Shown: piece after piece, positions 23,930 through 35,880 of the stretch
Layout of the letters: every line of letters starts with the position of its first letter
Numbering within the stretch: the first letter of the stretch is position 1
DNA from: Siphonodentalium dalli
Taxonomy: Eukaryota; Mollusca; Scaphopoda; Gadilida; Siphonodentaliidae
NCBI GenBank assembly: GCA_032622095.1
Contig: CP136061.1
Span: 63,243,127 to 63,307,126 of the forward strand
Direction of reading: 5' to 3'
Length of the DNA stretch: 64,000 bases
Notes under the pieces: generated by a model
Told to the model about the DNA's origin: nothing
The model's database searches: none
What the model saw: the letters and a program-made list of their open reading frames with translations, nothing else
Made by a program: the position numbers and the translations under genes

Positions 23930-24417
23930 GGGGTGGGGTCACTTCCAAACACATAAGATAAACACACACATGTTAAGGACGACATATATTCAACATACAT
24001 CATATCTTCCATCCCAAAACAGCAATTCTATCAGGTCATGATTTTCCCTATTATTATACTTCCATGGTGTAACCAAGGAAGTATATTGCTTTTGTATTGG
24101 GGTCGTTTTCCGTTTATTTGGAAATACTCAGAAACTAATTGCAGTAGGAATGCGAAATCTCTAGCGAATGTAGGCATCGAAGGTCCACTGAATATAATGG
24201 TATCCGGAATTCGGCCCAATGTTTTTTTATGGAGATATGGCCCTTTTTCGATTATTTTTCATTATTATTATTATTATACTCCTCGTTTTTGCGACACCTT
24301 AATATCTGAAAGTATGAGGAGTAGCAAACTAAAAGTTGGTACGTACGTTGGGGCTAATGAGTTCTAACTAATTGTCATATAGGGCTAATGAAGGAGCGAG
24401 TTTAGTGCAGGGGCACG
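23930..24417. other. Dispersed repeat remnants, copy 2
   Basis: It duplicates 11181-11668. No coding sequence is recognised. Confidence 0.5.
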
Positions 24418-24490
24418 TATCTGTATCTGTATCTGTAGTTGTTACGTCCTAGTGACCAAAGCTGGCTTTTACAGGACGGTGTGAGGAGCG

Positions 24491-24850
24491 CTATTTTTGT
24501 TCTCCCAGAGCCGCCTTGAATGTTTCTAGGTCGGCGGCATTGACTGTGCTGTTGTCCAGTTTGTTCCAGTCAAGTACAGTCCTCGGGAAGAAGGAATATC
24601 TGTATTGGTCTGTGTTTGTATGAATTGGTTCATAGGCACTTTCGTTATTTGTGGTTAGTTTCTCCACGATGTTGTCACTAACAAAATCCTTGAATTTTGT
24701 GGGTTTCTTTTTCCTCTTTGGGCGGTAGTTTCTTAGGTAGTGTTCGGAGTTGATACCCGGGGCTGATCCCTTTACCACTTTGTAAAATAGTGTCAGTCTC
24801 TGTTCCTTTCTTCTTGCTTCCAGGGATGGTAGTTGAAGTTCACTCAGCAT
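24491..24850 (-). pseudogene. LINE RT C-terminal segment in shifted frame, copy 3
   Basis: It is identical in product to 11742-12101 and separated from the main frame by the same indel. Confidence 0.8.
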
Positions 24851-27066
24851 TCAGATGTTACACAGCCTTTCTCTCTCGTTCGGTAGTCCTGTTTTAGAAA
24901 TCTTGCTCCTTTGCGTTGCACCTTCTCCAGCTTTGTCTTGTCCTTTTCATAGTGAGGATCCCAGATTGTTGCTGCATACTCTAGCTGAGGGCGGACTAAT
25001 GCTATGTATGCCGTTTTTCTGAGATCCATCTGGCAGTACCTGAGATTACGCCGAAGGAAGCCGAGGGTGGAGTTTGCCTTCTTCGTGGTGGACTCGATGT
25101 GGTGATGCCACTGCATGTCATTGGAGAATTGGACGCCAAGGTACGGGTTGTTTGTGACTTCTTGGAGTATCCGCCCTGCCAGTTGGTAAAATCTTTGTGT
25201 CTTCTGCTTTAGGCTCATAATGTAGCACTTAGTTGGATTAAAGCGCATCCCCCATTTGGTGGCCCATTGTTCCAGTTTGCGTAGGTCTTGTTGCAATATT
25301 TCGTGGTCTTTGTAGGTGTTTATCTGGCGGTACAGGAGGCAGTCATCTGCGAATAGGCGGACTTGTGATGTTACTGTGTCCGGTAGGTCATTTATGTGAC
25401 AGAGAAAGAGCAGCGGTCCCAATACTGTTCCCTGTGGTACTCCTGATAACACGTCAACTTCTTCTGAGTAGTATCCCTCGAGTGCAACTCTCATCTTTCT
25501 TTCTTTCAGAAAGGATGCTAGCCATCTGTTGACCGGGCCTGTGATACCGTAGTGATTTAGTTTGGTCAATAGGCTGTCGTGTGGTACAGTGTCGAAAGCT
25601 TTGGAGAAATCAAGGATGGCCACGTCGATCTGCTTCTTGTTGTCAAATGATTGTAGGATGTCTTGTGTTGTCACTGCTAGTTGTGTTTCGCAGGAATATC
25701 CCCTTCGAAAGCCATGGTTTAGCTTTGTTAGTATGTTGTGCTTCTCCAGATGTTCATGGATATGGCGGCATATGAGGTGTTCTAGTAGCTTGCACGGTAC
25801 TGATGTTAGGGACACAGGACGATAGTTTTCCGCTTGATGTCGGTCTCCTTTTTTGTAGACTGAGGCTATGTTGGCGCTGCGCCAGTCCCTTGGCAATGTG
25901 CCTGTGTCTAATGATAGTTGGAATATGAGCCTGAAGGCAGGTGCCAGTTGTTTTGCGTACTTCTTTAGGATGGAGTTTGGGATACCGTCTGGGCCAGAGG
26001 CTTTGGTTGGGTTTAACCTCTTCAGCAGGGCTTCGACGCCATTCGCTGTCACTGTCAGTTTGCCGATGTTTTCGCATTTGGGTGGAAGGTCAGGAAGTGG
26101 TGGTTGGTTCTTGGTGAATACTGACTGGAACTGCTTTACCAGAATTTCTGCTTTGCCTTTTGGGTCGTCAACCAGCTTGCCTTGCGATTTCAGCGGCGAC
26201 ACTCCGATGTTATCTTGTTTTCTGCTCTTGATGTATCTCCAGAATGGTTTTGTCGACTTTTGTTCTAAACCTTCTTTAATCTTAGCGTTGATGTAATCCC
26301 ACTCAGCCTTCCTCATTTCCCTTTTACATTCTTTCTGCATGGCTCGATAGTTGGTCCAGTTGTTGTTCTTCTTTGCCTGTGTATATAGGCGCTGTTTCTT
26401 ACGTAGCAATTTCTTGATCTTATAGTTTACCCATGGAGTGTTCTGCTTTGGTGATATCAGCTTAGAGGGTATGTGTTGGTCCATAGATCTATGTATGCCC
26501 TCCTTCAGATGTTTCCACATATCCTCCACGGTTGCACTATTTAGTGTACGTAGGCCTTCTCCCAGTATTTGCAGATCCAGTCCAAGTTGTGTCCAGTCTG
26601 CTTTTTTATATAGATAGCACTTCCTTGGTTTTGAATGTTGGTATCTGGGCTTCATGTCGATGTCAGTAATGACTATGGCGTGGTCAGAGATGCCTGGTAT
26701 GCTGGTTGATGATTTTACCAGTGATGCATTGTTGGTGAAGACCAGGTCTAGCAAGTTCTTTCCCCGCGTTGGTTGTTCGTGGATTTGTTTTAGCCCTTTT
26801 TCTGACATGATTTCTAGTAGGTGAGTTTGTATATCTTTGTCTTGGGCTCCTCTGTTTACTACTGAGCTGTTCCACTCTATATCCGGGCAATTAAAGTCCC
26901 CACAGATGATCATGTGTTTTTGCTTTCCAGATGTCGCTAGGTTGATGGACTTCTCTAGCTCTGCGATGTGGTGGTTCTCTCTGTGTGGCATATAGTAAGC
27001 CCCTATCAATATGTCCTTGCTGGATGTTGATCTGACCTTGACCCAGTTGATTTCGCTGTCTGTCAC
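24844..27066 (-). CDS. LINE endonuclease / reverse transcriptase ORF (740 aa), copy 3
   Basis: It keeps all endonuclease and RT motifs described for 12095-14317, including GDFNCP, ISDHA, the SGVPQG loop and the catalytic FADD. Its Arg near residue 222 matches the window-edge copy at 898, which makes His in the middle copy the derived state. It is 5'-truncated and ends at the same premature TGA, so a fully active protein is unlikely. Confidence 0.9.
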   Translation of the reverse strand: MTDSEINWVKVRSTSSKDILIGAYYMPHRENHHIAELEKSINLATSGKQKHMIICGDFNCPDIEWNSSVVNRGAQDKDIQTHLLEIMSEKGLKQIHEQPTRGKNLLDLVFTNNASLVKSSTSIPGISDHAIVITDIDMKPRYQHSKPRKCYLYKKADWTQLGLDLQILGEGLRTLNSATVEDMWKHLKEGIHRSMDQHIPSKLISPKQNTPWVNYKIKKLLRKKQRLYTQAKKNNNWTNYRAMQKECKREMRKAEWDYINAKIKEGLEQKSTKPFWRYIKSRKQDNIGVSPLKSQGKLVDDPKGKAEILVKQFQSVFTKNQPPLPDLPPKCENIGKLTVTANGVEALLKRLNPTKASGPDGIPNSILKKYAKQLAPAFRLIFQLSLDTGTLPRDWRSANIASVYKKGDRHQAENYRPVSLTSVPCKLLEHLICRHIHEHLEKHNILTKLNHGFRRGYSCETQLAVTTQDILQSFDNKKQIDVAILDFSKAFDTVPHDSLLTKLNHYGITGPVNRWLASFLKERKMRVALEGYYSEEVDVLSGVPQGTVLGPLLFLCHINDLPDTVTSQVRLFADDCLLYRQINTYKDHEILQQDLRKLEQWATKWGMRFNPTKCYIMSLKQKTQRFYQLAGRILQEVTNNPYLGVQFSNDMQWHHHIESTTKKANSTLGFLRRNLRYCQMDLRKTAYIALVRPQLEYAATIWDPHYEKDKTKLEKVQRKGARFLKQDYRTREKGCVTSEC

Positions 27067-27145
27067 CAGTTGTGGTTGCTCCGTTGATATTAAGTTCTTG
27101 TGGACAAGGATGAAGACGCCCCCTCCAGTGGATACTCTGTATGTC

Positions 27146-28321
27146 GATATACTGTAGGTACGCCTTCCAAATTTGAACCCTCTACTATAAATGCAACCTC
27201 AACGGAGAGTTTGTGTCGGGGTGGGTTCAGATTTGGCAAATTCCACCGAAAATCAAATGGGGAAAATTACTCAAAAAATCAGATATTGAAATAAAAACTT
27301 TTCGACGAGTGGATGCGGTTAGTAGTATCCACGCGCAAGATTAGTACGATTTTCAAAGTTTTAGAGTTGACGGTTTAATCCTGGTTGTGTGTAACGTTGT
27401 TAACTGGTGATATATATATTACTCAAATTCAAACCTACTCTTCGTGACGCAAATTCAAACGGTCTTATCAAGGAGCAAGGCTAATGCATGAATATGTACA
27501 CTGATATGCTATAGGTATGCCCGCTCTACTATGAAAGTAACCTGCCCAACGGAGAGCACGCTTACGCCCCATGGATTGTCGAGGCTTTTGGTAAATTCCA
27601 CCGAAACTCGGAAAATGGAAAAAATGGAAAATCGCAAATCCAGTGTTTTATATTTTGAACACTGTATGTGTTTGGTAGTATATACAGACAGCATTAGTTT
27701 TAGAGCGGACGGGTGAGCACTCAGTTAGCATTTTCGATTGTGATATTGTTATCTCTCGATTACAGTTAACTCTATTACAAAGACGTTAATGACAATAGTG
27801 TAGCGATATACTGAAATACTAATTAATTAATGAACTAAGCTGTCTTTCCTCCACCATAAAAACTAAAAGATTCTGAATCCGAAACTGAAAGAACGATCAA
27901 ATAAATGCGAAATAACAGAGTTATGGTACATTAATATGCTTTACACCCTTTTGATCTACATGTCGATTACGATATAATCAGACACGCAAATTTCGTGACT
28001 GTTGAACAGAATTTGGGCGTCCTGGGGAGGGGTTATAATTAGCCCTAAAATGTATCCCTACCGAATAAAAATGAACTGATTGGCTGGGGTGAATGGTGGC
28101 TCTGTTGGTCAGGACCATGATGCAGTAGACTGTCATTAATCGTCTACGCTGGGTCGAACCAAATGACGTAAACCTTTGGAATATATATCTTATTTAGAAA
28201 TGTCAATGCAAGTCCACCATCAGATCACAAAGCACCAATATGCATTTGCATGAAGAGGAACACACCTAAACGCATAACACACACATGGAATGGGATACCA
28301 TGGAAGTATATCTGATTCCAA
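27146..28321. other. Copy 3 of the LINE-flanking spacer
   Basis: It duplicates 1643-2818, with the diverged repeat pair at 27146-27309 and 27502-27638. No gene is recognised. Confidence 0.6.
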
Positions 28322-29959
28322 GCTCCTGATACGATATGAAAAAAAGTGTTTATGTCGAAAAGGAGGATATTATTATGGGTGGTACGGGTTCCGCGGGAGT
28401 ATGTGAAGTTTATTGATGTGCCGGTATCGGAGTTTGTGTAACCGCCATACATATTGTCCTATACATATATTATCACTGTAAACTCACTATCAAATTATTA
28501 ATACATAATTTTAGTTACTCCGTACTATCAAATTAGAATATATAATTTTAGTTAGGTTCGAATGAGCCATGTTCGTTTAATCTATTGCTGATAAAACACA
28601 GAACCCGTAGTTCTTATATAGCGGAAACACGATTTATTTACGTTAGCAACGAGACTCAGAAATATTAAATAAAGTCAAACATAAAATAAGTAATTATTGT
28701 CTGATTTTGAAAATTTAAACGCCAATATGCATGTTATTAACACTAGAATGTCATGCATGAACACGCTACATAAATTCAAGAAAACAATTTAACGAAGTAT
28801 AAAACGAGTAGCCTGGTATGTTGTTATTCACTGGCCGTGGACCAGCCAATGGACAGCGGAGATCAAAAAACGGTGCCGACGGATTTTTGTTCGGCTGACT
28901 TCTGTCTCCAATGCATTGTGGAAGAAAAATATGTTGCAAAATGCAACATTATTCTAGTTTATCAACACGAAAACGTTCACAAATGATATACTTGGTAACC
29001 TATAGCTTAAATTATGAGTTCACACCACAATGGTACATGGAATAAACGAGATATACCAATATCTAAAAAAAGATATTTCTCATAACAAATCACAGCCCCG
29101 TGGAAGCTGGAAAACTATGTGACTATATTTAGGACCCCTTATATCTGCCGTCGGGTTTTAATGGAGAGTAGTCCTCATGGGATATAATTGGAGCCAGCCG
29201 AGATTCATTCTCAGCAGGTTAGTGCATTTGCAGTATGGAAATCACCAAGGTTTTCCGATTTCCCTAACATCGTACGAACATTCACAAATTACCAACAACT
29301 TCCGCGTTTGCTTTCCATTTATAACTGAGCATGTCAGCCTTTGTTTGACTTAAGCTGAATCATTTGTTCTGTATAATAGACATAATTTTATGATATAGAC
29401 ATCATATCTCAATGTAGGCCTACATGACCATGGCTAACCTTGGTTAATTTAAGTTAACGGTAATGAAAATCCCATAACCATCATGGTCACATGGCATGTG
29501 CAAGGTCAAGCACAGAGCATAAATCTAGGCATATGGAAGCACATTTGTTCGTAATTTAAATTTATAAGTCTACTGTGAGTTTCTTACATCGATATCATCT
29601 TAAACTGCAGTGGAACTATAGGTACACATTTTCCTGTGTTTTGCTGTTTGGTGATACCTACAGAGGTTCGAAAATTGCGAATCTATGCCAAAGGTTTTGA
29701 AACGAATCGAACCACCGTGGCAGTTTCGTATCGAGCCGAATCTCGAACTCTTCCCAGGTCCCTACCTCTGTTCCTCCAACAACCTGAATAATGTATAATG
29801 TTGTAATGTTGGACTAATGACCTCAGACTTTGTCAATGAAAAGCTAAGAAACATGAATTTAATGCATAATACATATTAACTCACGTAGTTCACAGCTAGA
29901 ACCAAGCCTGTAGTATCCATCACTACACTGACAATTGTAGTAGTTAGATGAGTCTCGCT
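28322..29959 (-). repeat. EGF-exon module, oldest copy, in unit copy 3
   Basis: It matches 15573-17210, with small private changes such as 'aaaaaagatattt' near 29066. It shares the one-T deletion and the 'ccgccatac' variant with copy 2 against copy 1. Confidence 0.75.
29885..29959 (-). pseudogene. Truncated EGF-like exon in unit copy 3
   Basis: It has the same half exon and the same 3' breakpoint as 4383-4457 and 17136-17210. Confidence 0.75.
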
Positions 29960-31310
29960 GCTAACATATATAGATAGGTTGACAAACGCGTCAAATAGTT
30001 TCATATACAGACATTAATATATACTACCGAAGGCCTTATTCAAGTTCCAATCATAGACTGAAATCGGGTCCCGTTTATTTTTTTCAGCAGAAAACAATTA
30101 CTAGTTATTACTAGTTTACTCTGGTTTACTCCTGATACGATATGAATAAAAAGCGTTTATGTCGAAAAATAGGATATTATTACGGGTTCCGCGGGAGTAT
30201 ATTAAGTTTATTGATGTGCCGGTATCGGAGTTTTGTGTAACCGCTATGCATATTGTCCTATACATATATTATCACTGTAAACTCACTATCAAATTACGAA
30301 TACATAATTTTAGTTACTCCGTACTATCAAATTAGAATACATAATTTTAGTTAGGTTCGAATGAGCCATGTTCGTTTAATCTAACGCTGATAAAACACAG
30401 AACCCGTAGTTCTTATATAGCGGAAACACGTTTTATTTATGTTAGCAACGAGACTCAGAAATATTAAATAAAGACAAACATAAAATAAGTAATTATTGTC
30501 CGATTTTGAAAATGTAAACGCCAATATGCATGTTATTAAATAACACCAGAATGTCATGCCTGAACGTGCTACATAAATTCAAGAAAACAATTTAACGAAG
30601 TATAAAACAAGTAACCTGGTATGTTGTTATTCACTGGCCGTGGACCAGCCAATGAACAGCGGAGATAAAAAAACAGTGCCGACGGATTTTTGTTCGGTTG
30701 ACTTCACTGCCTCCAATGCAATGGAAGAAAAACATTGCAAAATCTATGCCAAAGGTTTTGAAACGAATCGAACCACCGTGGAAGTTTCGAATCGAGCCTA
30801 ATCTCGAACTCTTCCCAGGTCCCTACCTCTGTTCCTCCAACAACCTGAATAATGTATAATGTTGTAATGTTGGACTAATGACCTCAGACTTTGTCAATGA
30901 AAAGCTAAGAAACATGAATTTAATGCATAATACATATTAACTCACGTAGTTCACAGCTAGAACCAAGCCTGTAGTATCCATCACTACACTGACATTTGTA
31001 GTAGTTAAATGAGTCTGGCTTACATCCAGTATTAGTTCCAACACACTGGTCAGTGGCTCCATTATTGGTACAGTAAGCACCAAAGATTTTCTCTGAAGAA
31101 AGAATAGAGTTAGAATCATCAATAAAATAAGATATATACCTAATTAACATAGACTAAATGGGTTAACATTTTCTATATATAAGATTACAACATCTAACTC
31201 AGAAGATATAGAATCCTTATGTTAAGAATAAATTTACCAAAATTTAATTCAACAGTTCAAATGGTTTTTGCTATAGAGGTGATTGAATGAAATGGGGGGG
31301 GGGGGGGGGG
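29960..31310 (-). repeat. EGF-exon module A in unit copy 3, cut off at poly-G
   Basis: It follows module A of copy 2 to about 30780, then differs repeatedly up to the 17-G run (31294-31310), where the array ends. Module B and the rest of the unit are missing. Confidence 0.8.
30946..31092 (-). CDS. EGF-like domain exon, diverged copy at array edge
   Basis: This is the same exon frame, length and splice sites as 18197-18343 but with several amino-acid changes: NNGATDQCVG in place of NSGPTDQCAG, and GCKPDSFN in place of GCKQDSSN. Part of the altered sequence (Asn-Asn-Gly-Ala) matches the plus-strand exon at 41873 rather than the neighbouring array copy. All six cysteines are retained. The surrounding kilobases are almost identical to copy 2, so this exon was either converted or belongs to a different ancestral module joined here. 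Confidence 0.65.
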
Positions 31311-31960
31311 CAGTATACTGTCAGTCTGCATTACTGATAATTCTATTTGAATTAATATGCATATAAATTCGCCATTAATTGAAACAAATAGAATATATAG
31401 CCAATATATATATATCGCCAATATGTATCAATAAGCATCCATACAATCCTAGAATACACCAATATCCCATCTGCCTCTGCGCATATACGATCATAGTGAG
31501 CATAGTAGTATAGGCCAGTTTACACCATTTGTGAATAACGACGTTTACTCGGTTTTATCTGGAAAAATTCACGAATCTCAATGCGCAAATTTCAATATGT
31601 CCACAATTCAAGCCAATGGTAATTCGTATTACAATTTACATACCATGCAGATAACAAGAGACACTGTACATGCAGTTTATACTCTGCACTTCAACCTGCA
31701 TGCATTTAAACAACCGATGCTATATGATAATATATGTTGCATATACAGGCAGTCGCATCTACATTAGAAAGTACTATTCGAGTCTTAACACAATACAATA
31801 TATTACTCTACATGTAATACTGATTTATGTAACATAATATATCCCATACATATATACAATCATCATGGATTTCACCATAAAAGACAACATGAACCATAAT
31901 GTTACTACGGTACGTGGCCGGCCAGGAAAAACCATAGATGAAAAACCTGTAGGACAATAT
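31311..31960. other. AT-rich sequence, no recognised gene
   Basis: The sequence after the G run is unrelated to the array. It includes the 'atatatata' run near 31405 and a 78-codon ORF without recognisable motifs. Confidence 0.4.
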
Positions 31961-32095
31961 CCCTTACCGAAATCACAAGCCCTCGGTAAGCATTCAGGAA
32001 GGATTCGAATGCTTACAATGAAGACTTAAATGAATCCTTATCTCAATCAATGCAATGGGCCAGTTACAGGCAAAATAAGCACTCGAAACAGAATT

Positions 32096-32215
32096 TAGCC
32101 CTCAATAGGGCCGACTTATTTAAATGACCTAAGTACTCCCATAAGCACTCGAAGGCTTATTAAGCCTTCGAGGGTTTAGCTCATTTAAATAAGTCGACCC
32201 TATAGAATAGAAGGC
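32096..32215. repeat. Palindrome centred on 'aaggcttattaagcctt'
   Basis: The arms 'tagggccgacttatttaaatga' (left) and 'tcatttaaataagtcgaccctat' (right) pair with one mismatch in the core. Between them is an AAGCACTCGA motif and the perfect central palindrome. It would fold into a strong cruciform or hairpin. Confidence 0.8.
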
Positions 32216-32239
32216 TTATTGGTTCCCGTAAGCACTCGA

Positions 32240-32830
32240 AGGCTAAATAAGACTTCATAATTTGCATATAAGGCTTTGAGGGCTTATATTTAAAGGTACT
32301 CAACCCGTAAAGAGGGTCCCCATCTCAACAGATTCCAACAACAACAATCCGATCAGAGGGTCCTATATTACTATTTCTTTGGCTTTGGGGGTAAAAAATA
32401 TTTGATTCGAGTCGAGGAACCCATCAAACAAAGCTCAGAGTTATTAGATATTGATTTTTCAAATTTGTTATGTTCTCGAGATGAGTACCAATAACTGCCG
32501 TAATCTGCTCTGGATGTGTACTCCAAATCTATTCAAACAGACAAGGATGAATAACTCTAAAATCAAGTGGTAATTTTAACTGAGTTCTGGGCCAGATAGT
32601 ATTCCCGATAATGAAAATTAATAGATTTCTAAAATCGATATCTAACAAATCTGAGCTTTGATGGGTGACTTCCTCGACTCGAATCAAATATTTTTGACCC
32701 CCGAAGCCATTGAAATAGTAATTGAGAGGAGTTTTATCGGGTTGAGTACCTTTAAGGCTTCGAAGCCTTATATGCAAATGATGAAGGGTTAAATGAAGCC
32801 TTACGAACCATGTCTCGAATCCTTAAATTG
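32240..32830. repeat. Fold-back repeat with arms of about 200 bp
   Basis: The left arm (about 32240-32470) and right arm (about 32630-32820) are inverted, imperfect copies. 'tatttgattcgagtcgagga' in the left arm pairs with 'tcctcgactcgaatcaaata' in the right, and 'taaggtactcaaccc'-type sequence pairs with 'gggttgagtacctttaa'. The loop is about 150 bases. Confidence 0.8.
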
Positions 32831-34866
32831 GTCCCCGAATGCTCAAGATTATGGTGAAATGATGGCCTGTTTTCATAGCTATAGAGTTACCTATACTGCA
32901 TGGAAATGAGGGATAACTCTATGCAGGATGCATGGGAATATGGGTTGTGTCATCAAAATTGGATATCCATTCTGGAGATGCTAGAAATAACAAAACAATT
33001 ATGAAGTGATAACAATTTTATATTTGTGAAATGAACAATTTTGAGTATATACATGTATGTATATCAAGAATTTATGTTAGCTGTCACTATCATGTCCATG
33101 TTTAATGCAATTTGATTTCTGTACTCTCAGGCTCCGGCTGTGTCGCCCCTAGCTAATAAATTGTTTAGGATATATGTCAATTACACTGGCAATGCATGCA
33201 GTCTCAGTCTTCTTTTCTGGGAGTCGTTTTCAAATTCTGAAATGAGAAATAGTAAACAAATTTTAAATTATGTTTACATCAGAAATAACTGAAATGATAT
33301 TATTATGTTTCAGAAAATGAGTTATGTGAATGATACAGTTGTTTGTAAATTTATCAAAATTGTATTGGACTGAATATTAATATTTTTAGCTAGCATTGAA
33401 CTATTAAAATGCCCAAAAAATGATATTGGTGATGTTTTTTGTGGATTTAACATCCGATAAACCAACCTTTGAGTGATAATCAGTTTATGATATCATTATG
33501 CAGGCATATCCAAAATTGAGATTAGATAGCTGATTAGATATTCTAAATGTGTGCATTAACTGGAAGGAAATGGTTCAAATAATAAGAAAATAAGATATCC
33601 AATTTATAATATAATTTGCTAGTTTTATAATGCTAATTTAACTTACTTTTTGCATTAATGCCCTTTGCTGTCATTTTCTTGTTAAATAGGAAATCATTGG
33701 ACCAGCGATATGGTTTCATATAGGTTCCTTATATATCAATATTGCTCCTATACAGCCCTTTTAATTCAGATTGTTTGGCTTCGGCAATCTGCTACGGCAA
33801 CCCTTTATCATGGCCCAGTTTGCTTCAGCAAATGGCTTCGGCATTGCCGCGGTTGCCGTAGCCAATTATGAGGGCTGCCTATAGGATATACAGCATCCAA
33901 CATGGTGGCGCGTCCCGTATCCGATCACATGATTATAAGAACGCTCTATATTACTAATTTTGGAACCCATTGGCTCCCCTGCATTTAAATTACCATAGGT
34001 TCAAACAAGACGTGTATAATGTACTTGTTCAATATGCCAACATTATCTTCCTCTGAAATTTATGTTACCATGCATATACTAATAATTAATTAATTATGAA
34101 TAATAAATAGATTATGTACACTGAAAATTCATAAAACACCAGAAGTCCACACAACCTTTTTAGTAAATTACCCAAATATCAATTCATGCAGTTAATTGTC
34201 AACAGATGGAGATTGTCAGTTTAAAAATCAATGCACAAAATTGAGCAGTTATTTTAAAGTCACAGAAAAATTATGATACTATGCATCTATTTAATGCTGA
34301 ATTTTTTAAATAACAGTTAAATAGATGGTATAATTATTTTCTTTGCTGACCCCAACATTATTTTTGTAACTCCATGCAAATTGTAATGCTGACAATTAAT
34401 TGACCTGTATCTGTCAGGCAACCTCAGCAAAATTTCATATTTTTTGGAGACCTGTCAATTTAAAATGTTATTAACTATAAATTAAATTGCCAGTGATTTA
34501 TAATACTTAAATTACGAATAAAGTATAAATATAAACATCATCCTATATGTTATAATTTGATAAAATAAATGCAAAGTATATACTCACCTGAATTTAAACT
34601 ATCAGTAAATAATCCTGAATGTGACATAAAGAAAACCAATATAAACCTTGACTTCCCATTGTGAGCTATATATCCAGTTTGTGAATTTGAGAAAATTCCA
34701 TCTGGTCTCAATTTGCATGGAGGGCAAGAGTCAGGGTGATTACATAACAGGTACTCATAGACACAGAGTAAAGCAGTTGTCCCAATTAAATAGTAGGATT
34801 GATTACAATGTTAAAGTGATTTATTACTGGCAATGACACTGGCAATGAGATGAATCAGACTTATAC
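32831..34866. other. AT-rich sequence with a small hairpin, no gene
   Basis: At about 33775-33870 there is a cluster of 'ggcttcggca' and 'ctacggcaacc / ggttgccgtag' inverted motifs. The rest is AT-rich with no convincing ORF or splice-bounded exon. Confidence 0.4.
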
Positions 34867-34995
34867 AGGGATGTGGCTAGGAGGGCTCCATTGGGCAAGG
34901 GGGTGTTCACCTTGGAATTTCCAACTACATTTCCTCCCTTGCGCCAAACCCCCAAATTGCACCCTCCCCCTTGGGCTTTGCTTTTTCTCAATTGG
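34867..34995 (+). mobile_element. hAT-type element, one end only
   Basis: It begins CAGGGATGTGGCTAGGAGGG and continues 'gtgttcaccttggaatttccaact', matching in inverse the right end of the complete element at 62253-63413. No second end was found, so this is a solo or deleted copy. Confidence 0.65.
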
Positions 34996-35734
34996 TACCT
35001 TGGATGATATAGACTAGCTGTTCTGAATTATCAGTGGGCCAACATATCTTGAGAAAAATATAGAGATCTTGAGAAAATTGCAAAATCTCCTATAAAATTA
35101 TTTATTGCTTTAGGTTGTCTCAAAATGTTCATATCGGATAATCCATGGCAATTTTCCTATAGGAAATACGGTCCTATAATTTTCCTAATGTGAATCGTCA
35201 TTTCCAATATGATTCCTATAGGTTCCTATATGACATTTCCATATGGGGTCCTACAAGTTGAAAAATTATTAATTGTATTAATTATTTAATTAATTTTAAT
35301 TTATTAAAATTCGGATTAAACCACAATATTTACACCATGTGAAAGCTTGACAAATTCTGAATATTTTCAAATGTATATTGCCAAACAAATTGTTAAAACT
35401 ACAAATTTGCCAAATAATTATTAATTTTTCCATATATTTCTCCATGTTGGACTTGGTTAATTTGCAGCTTCAGATTCAGAACAGTTTTGTATTGAAATAT
35501 TCTAAGTCGAGCATCGAGGGCTAAGAGGCCAACAATATATTGAAGCCTTAATTTGAATACTGATTTTAGAGTCATATATGTCTGGCTGAAGTCTAAATTT
35601 TATTAGTTAACAGAAAATGTTAGCCTTCGCCACAAGCCCTCATTTTCCAGAGTGCTTATGTGGGAGACCTAAGGATTCGATTCCTTATCGAGTGCTTATA
35701 CCTGTACTGCATCTTAATCACTCGAGTCCTAAAG
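34996..35734. other. AT-rich sequence, no gene
   Basis: It contains 'ttcctataggaa'-type short palindromes (35155-35230). From about 35612 it has 'aagccctcattttcc' and 'gtgcttatg' motifs of the CCCTTACCGA family. Confidence 0.4.
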
Positions 35735-35880
35735 GGAGTGCATTCGAGTCCTAAGCGAGTGCTTACTGTGATCGATATAAGCACTCGAGTCCTAAGCGAG
35801 TGCTTACTGTGATCGATATAAGCACTCGAGTCCTAAGCGAATGCTTATTGTGATTGACATAAGCACTCGAATCCTTGGCG
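35735..35880. repeat. 41-bp minisatellite whose unit is itself a hairpin
   Basis: About 3.5 units with a 41-base period ('atcgatata' at 35771 and 35812, a variant at 35853). Each contains AAGCACTCG, a short spacer, and CGAGTGCTT, so every unit can fold on itself. The last unit is more diverged. Confidence 0.85.

Larger units (their letters stand above)
12755..25503. repeat. 12.75 kb tandem unit, copy 2 (complete)
   Basis: The period is 12754 bases at the left of the unit and 12749 at the right. The difference comes from small indels at the poly-G run and nearby. I noticed roughly ten substitutions or indels against copy 1, so the duplication is very recent, is kept uniform by exchange, or is a false duplication in the assembly. 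A private change at 13651 turns an Arg codon of the LINE ORF (in the other two copies) into His. Confidence 0.95.
24418..27145 (-). mobile_element. LINE (CR1/L2/jockey-like), 5'-truncated, copy 3
   Basis: It has the same truncation point, frameshift and ACAGAT tail as 11669-14396. Shared breakpoints show one insertion followed by segmental duplication, not three transposition events. Confidence 0.88.
25504..31310. repeat. 12.75 kb tandem unit, copy 3 (partial)
   Basis: It follows copy 2 almost base for base to about 30780. It then shows clustered differences across the EGF-like exon (30946-31092), and all similarity to the unit ends at the G run 31294-31310. The right edge of the array is therefore a homopolymer, which may be a recombination breakpoint or an assembly join. 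Confidence 0.93.
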
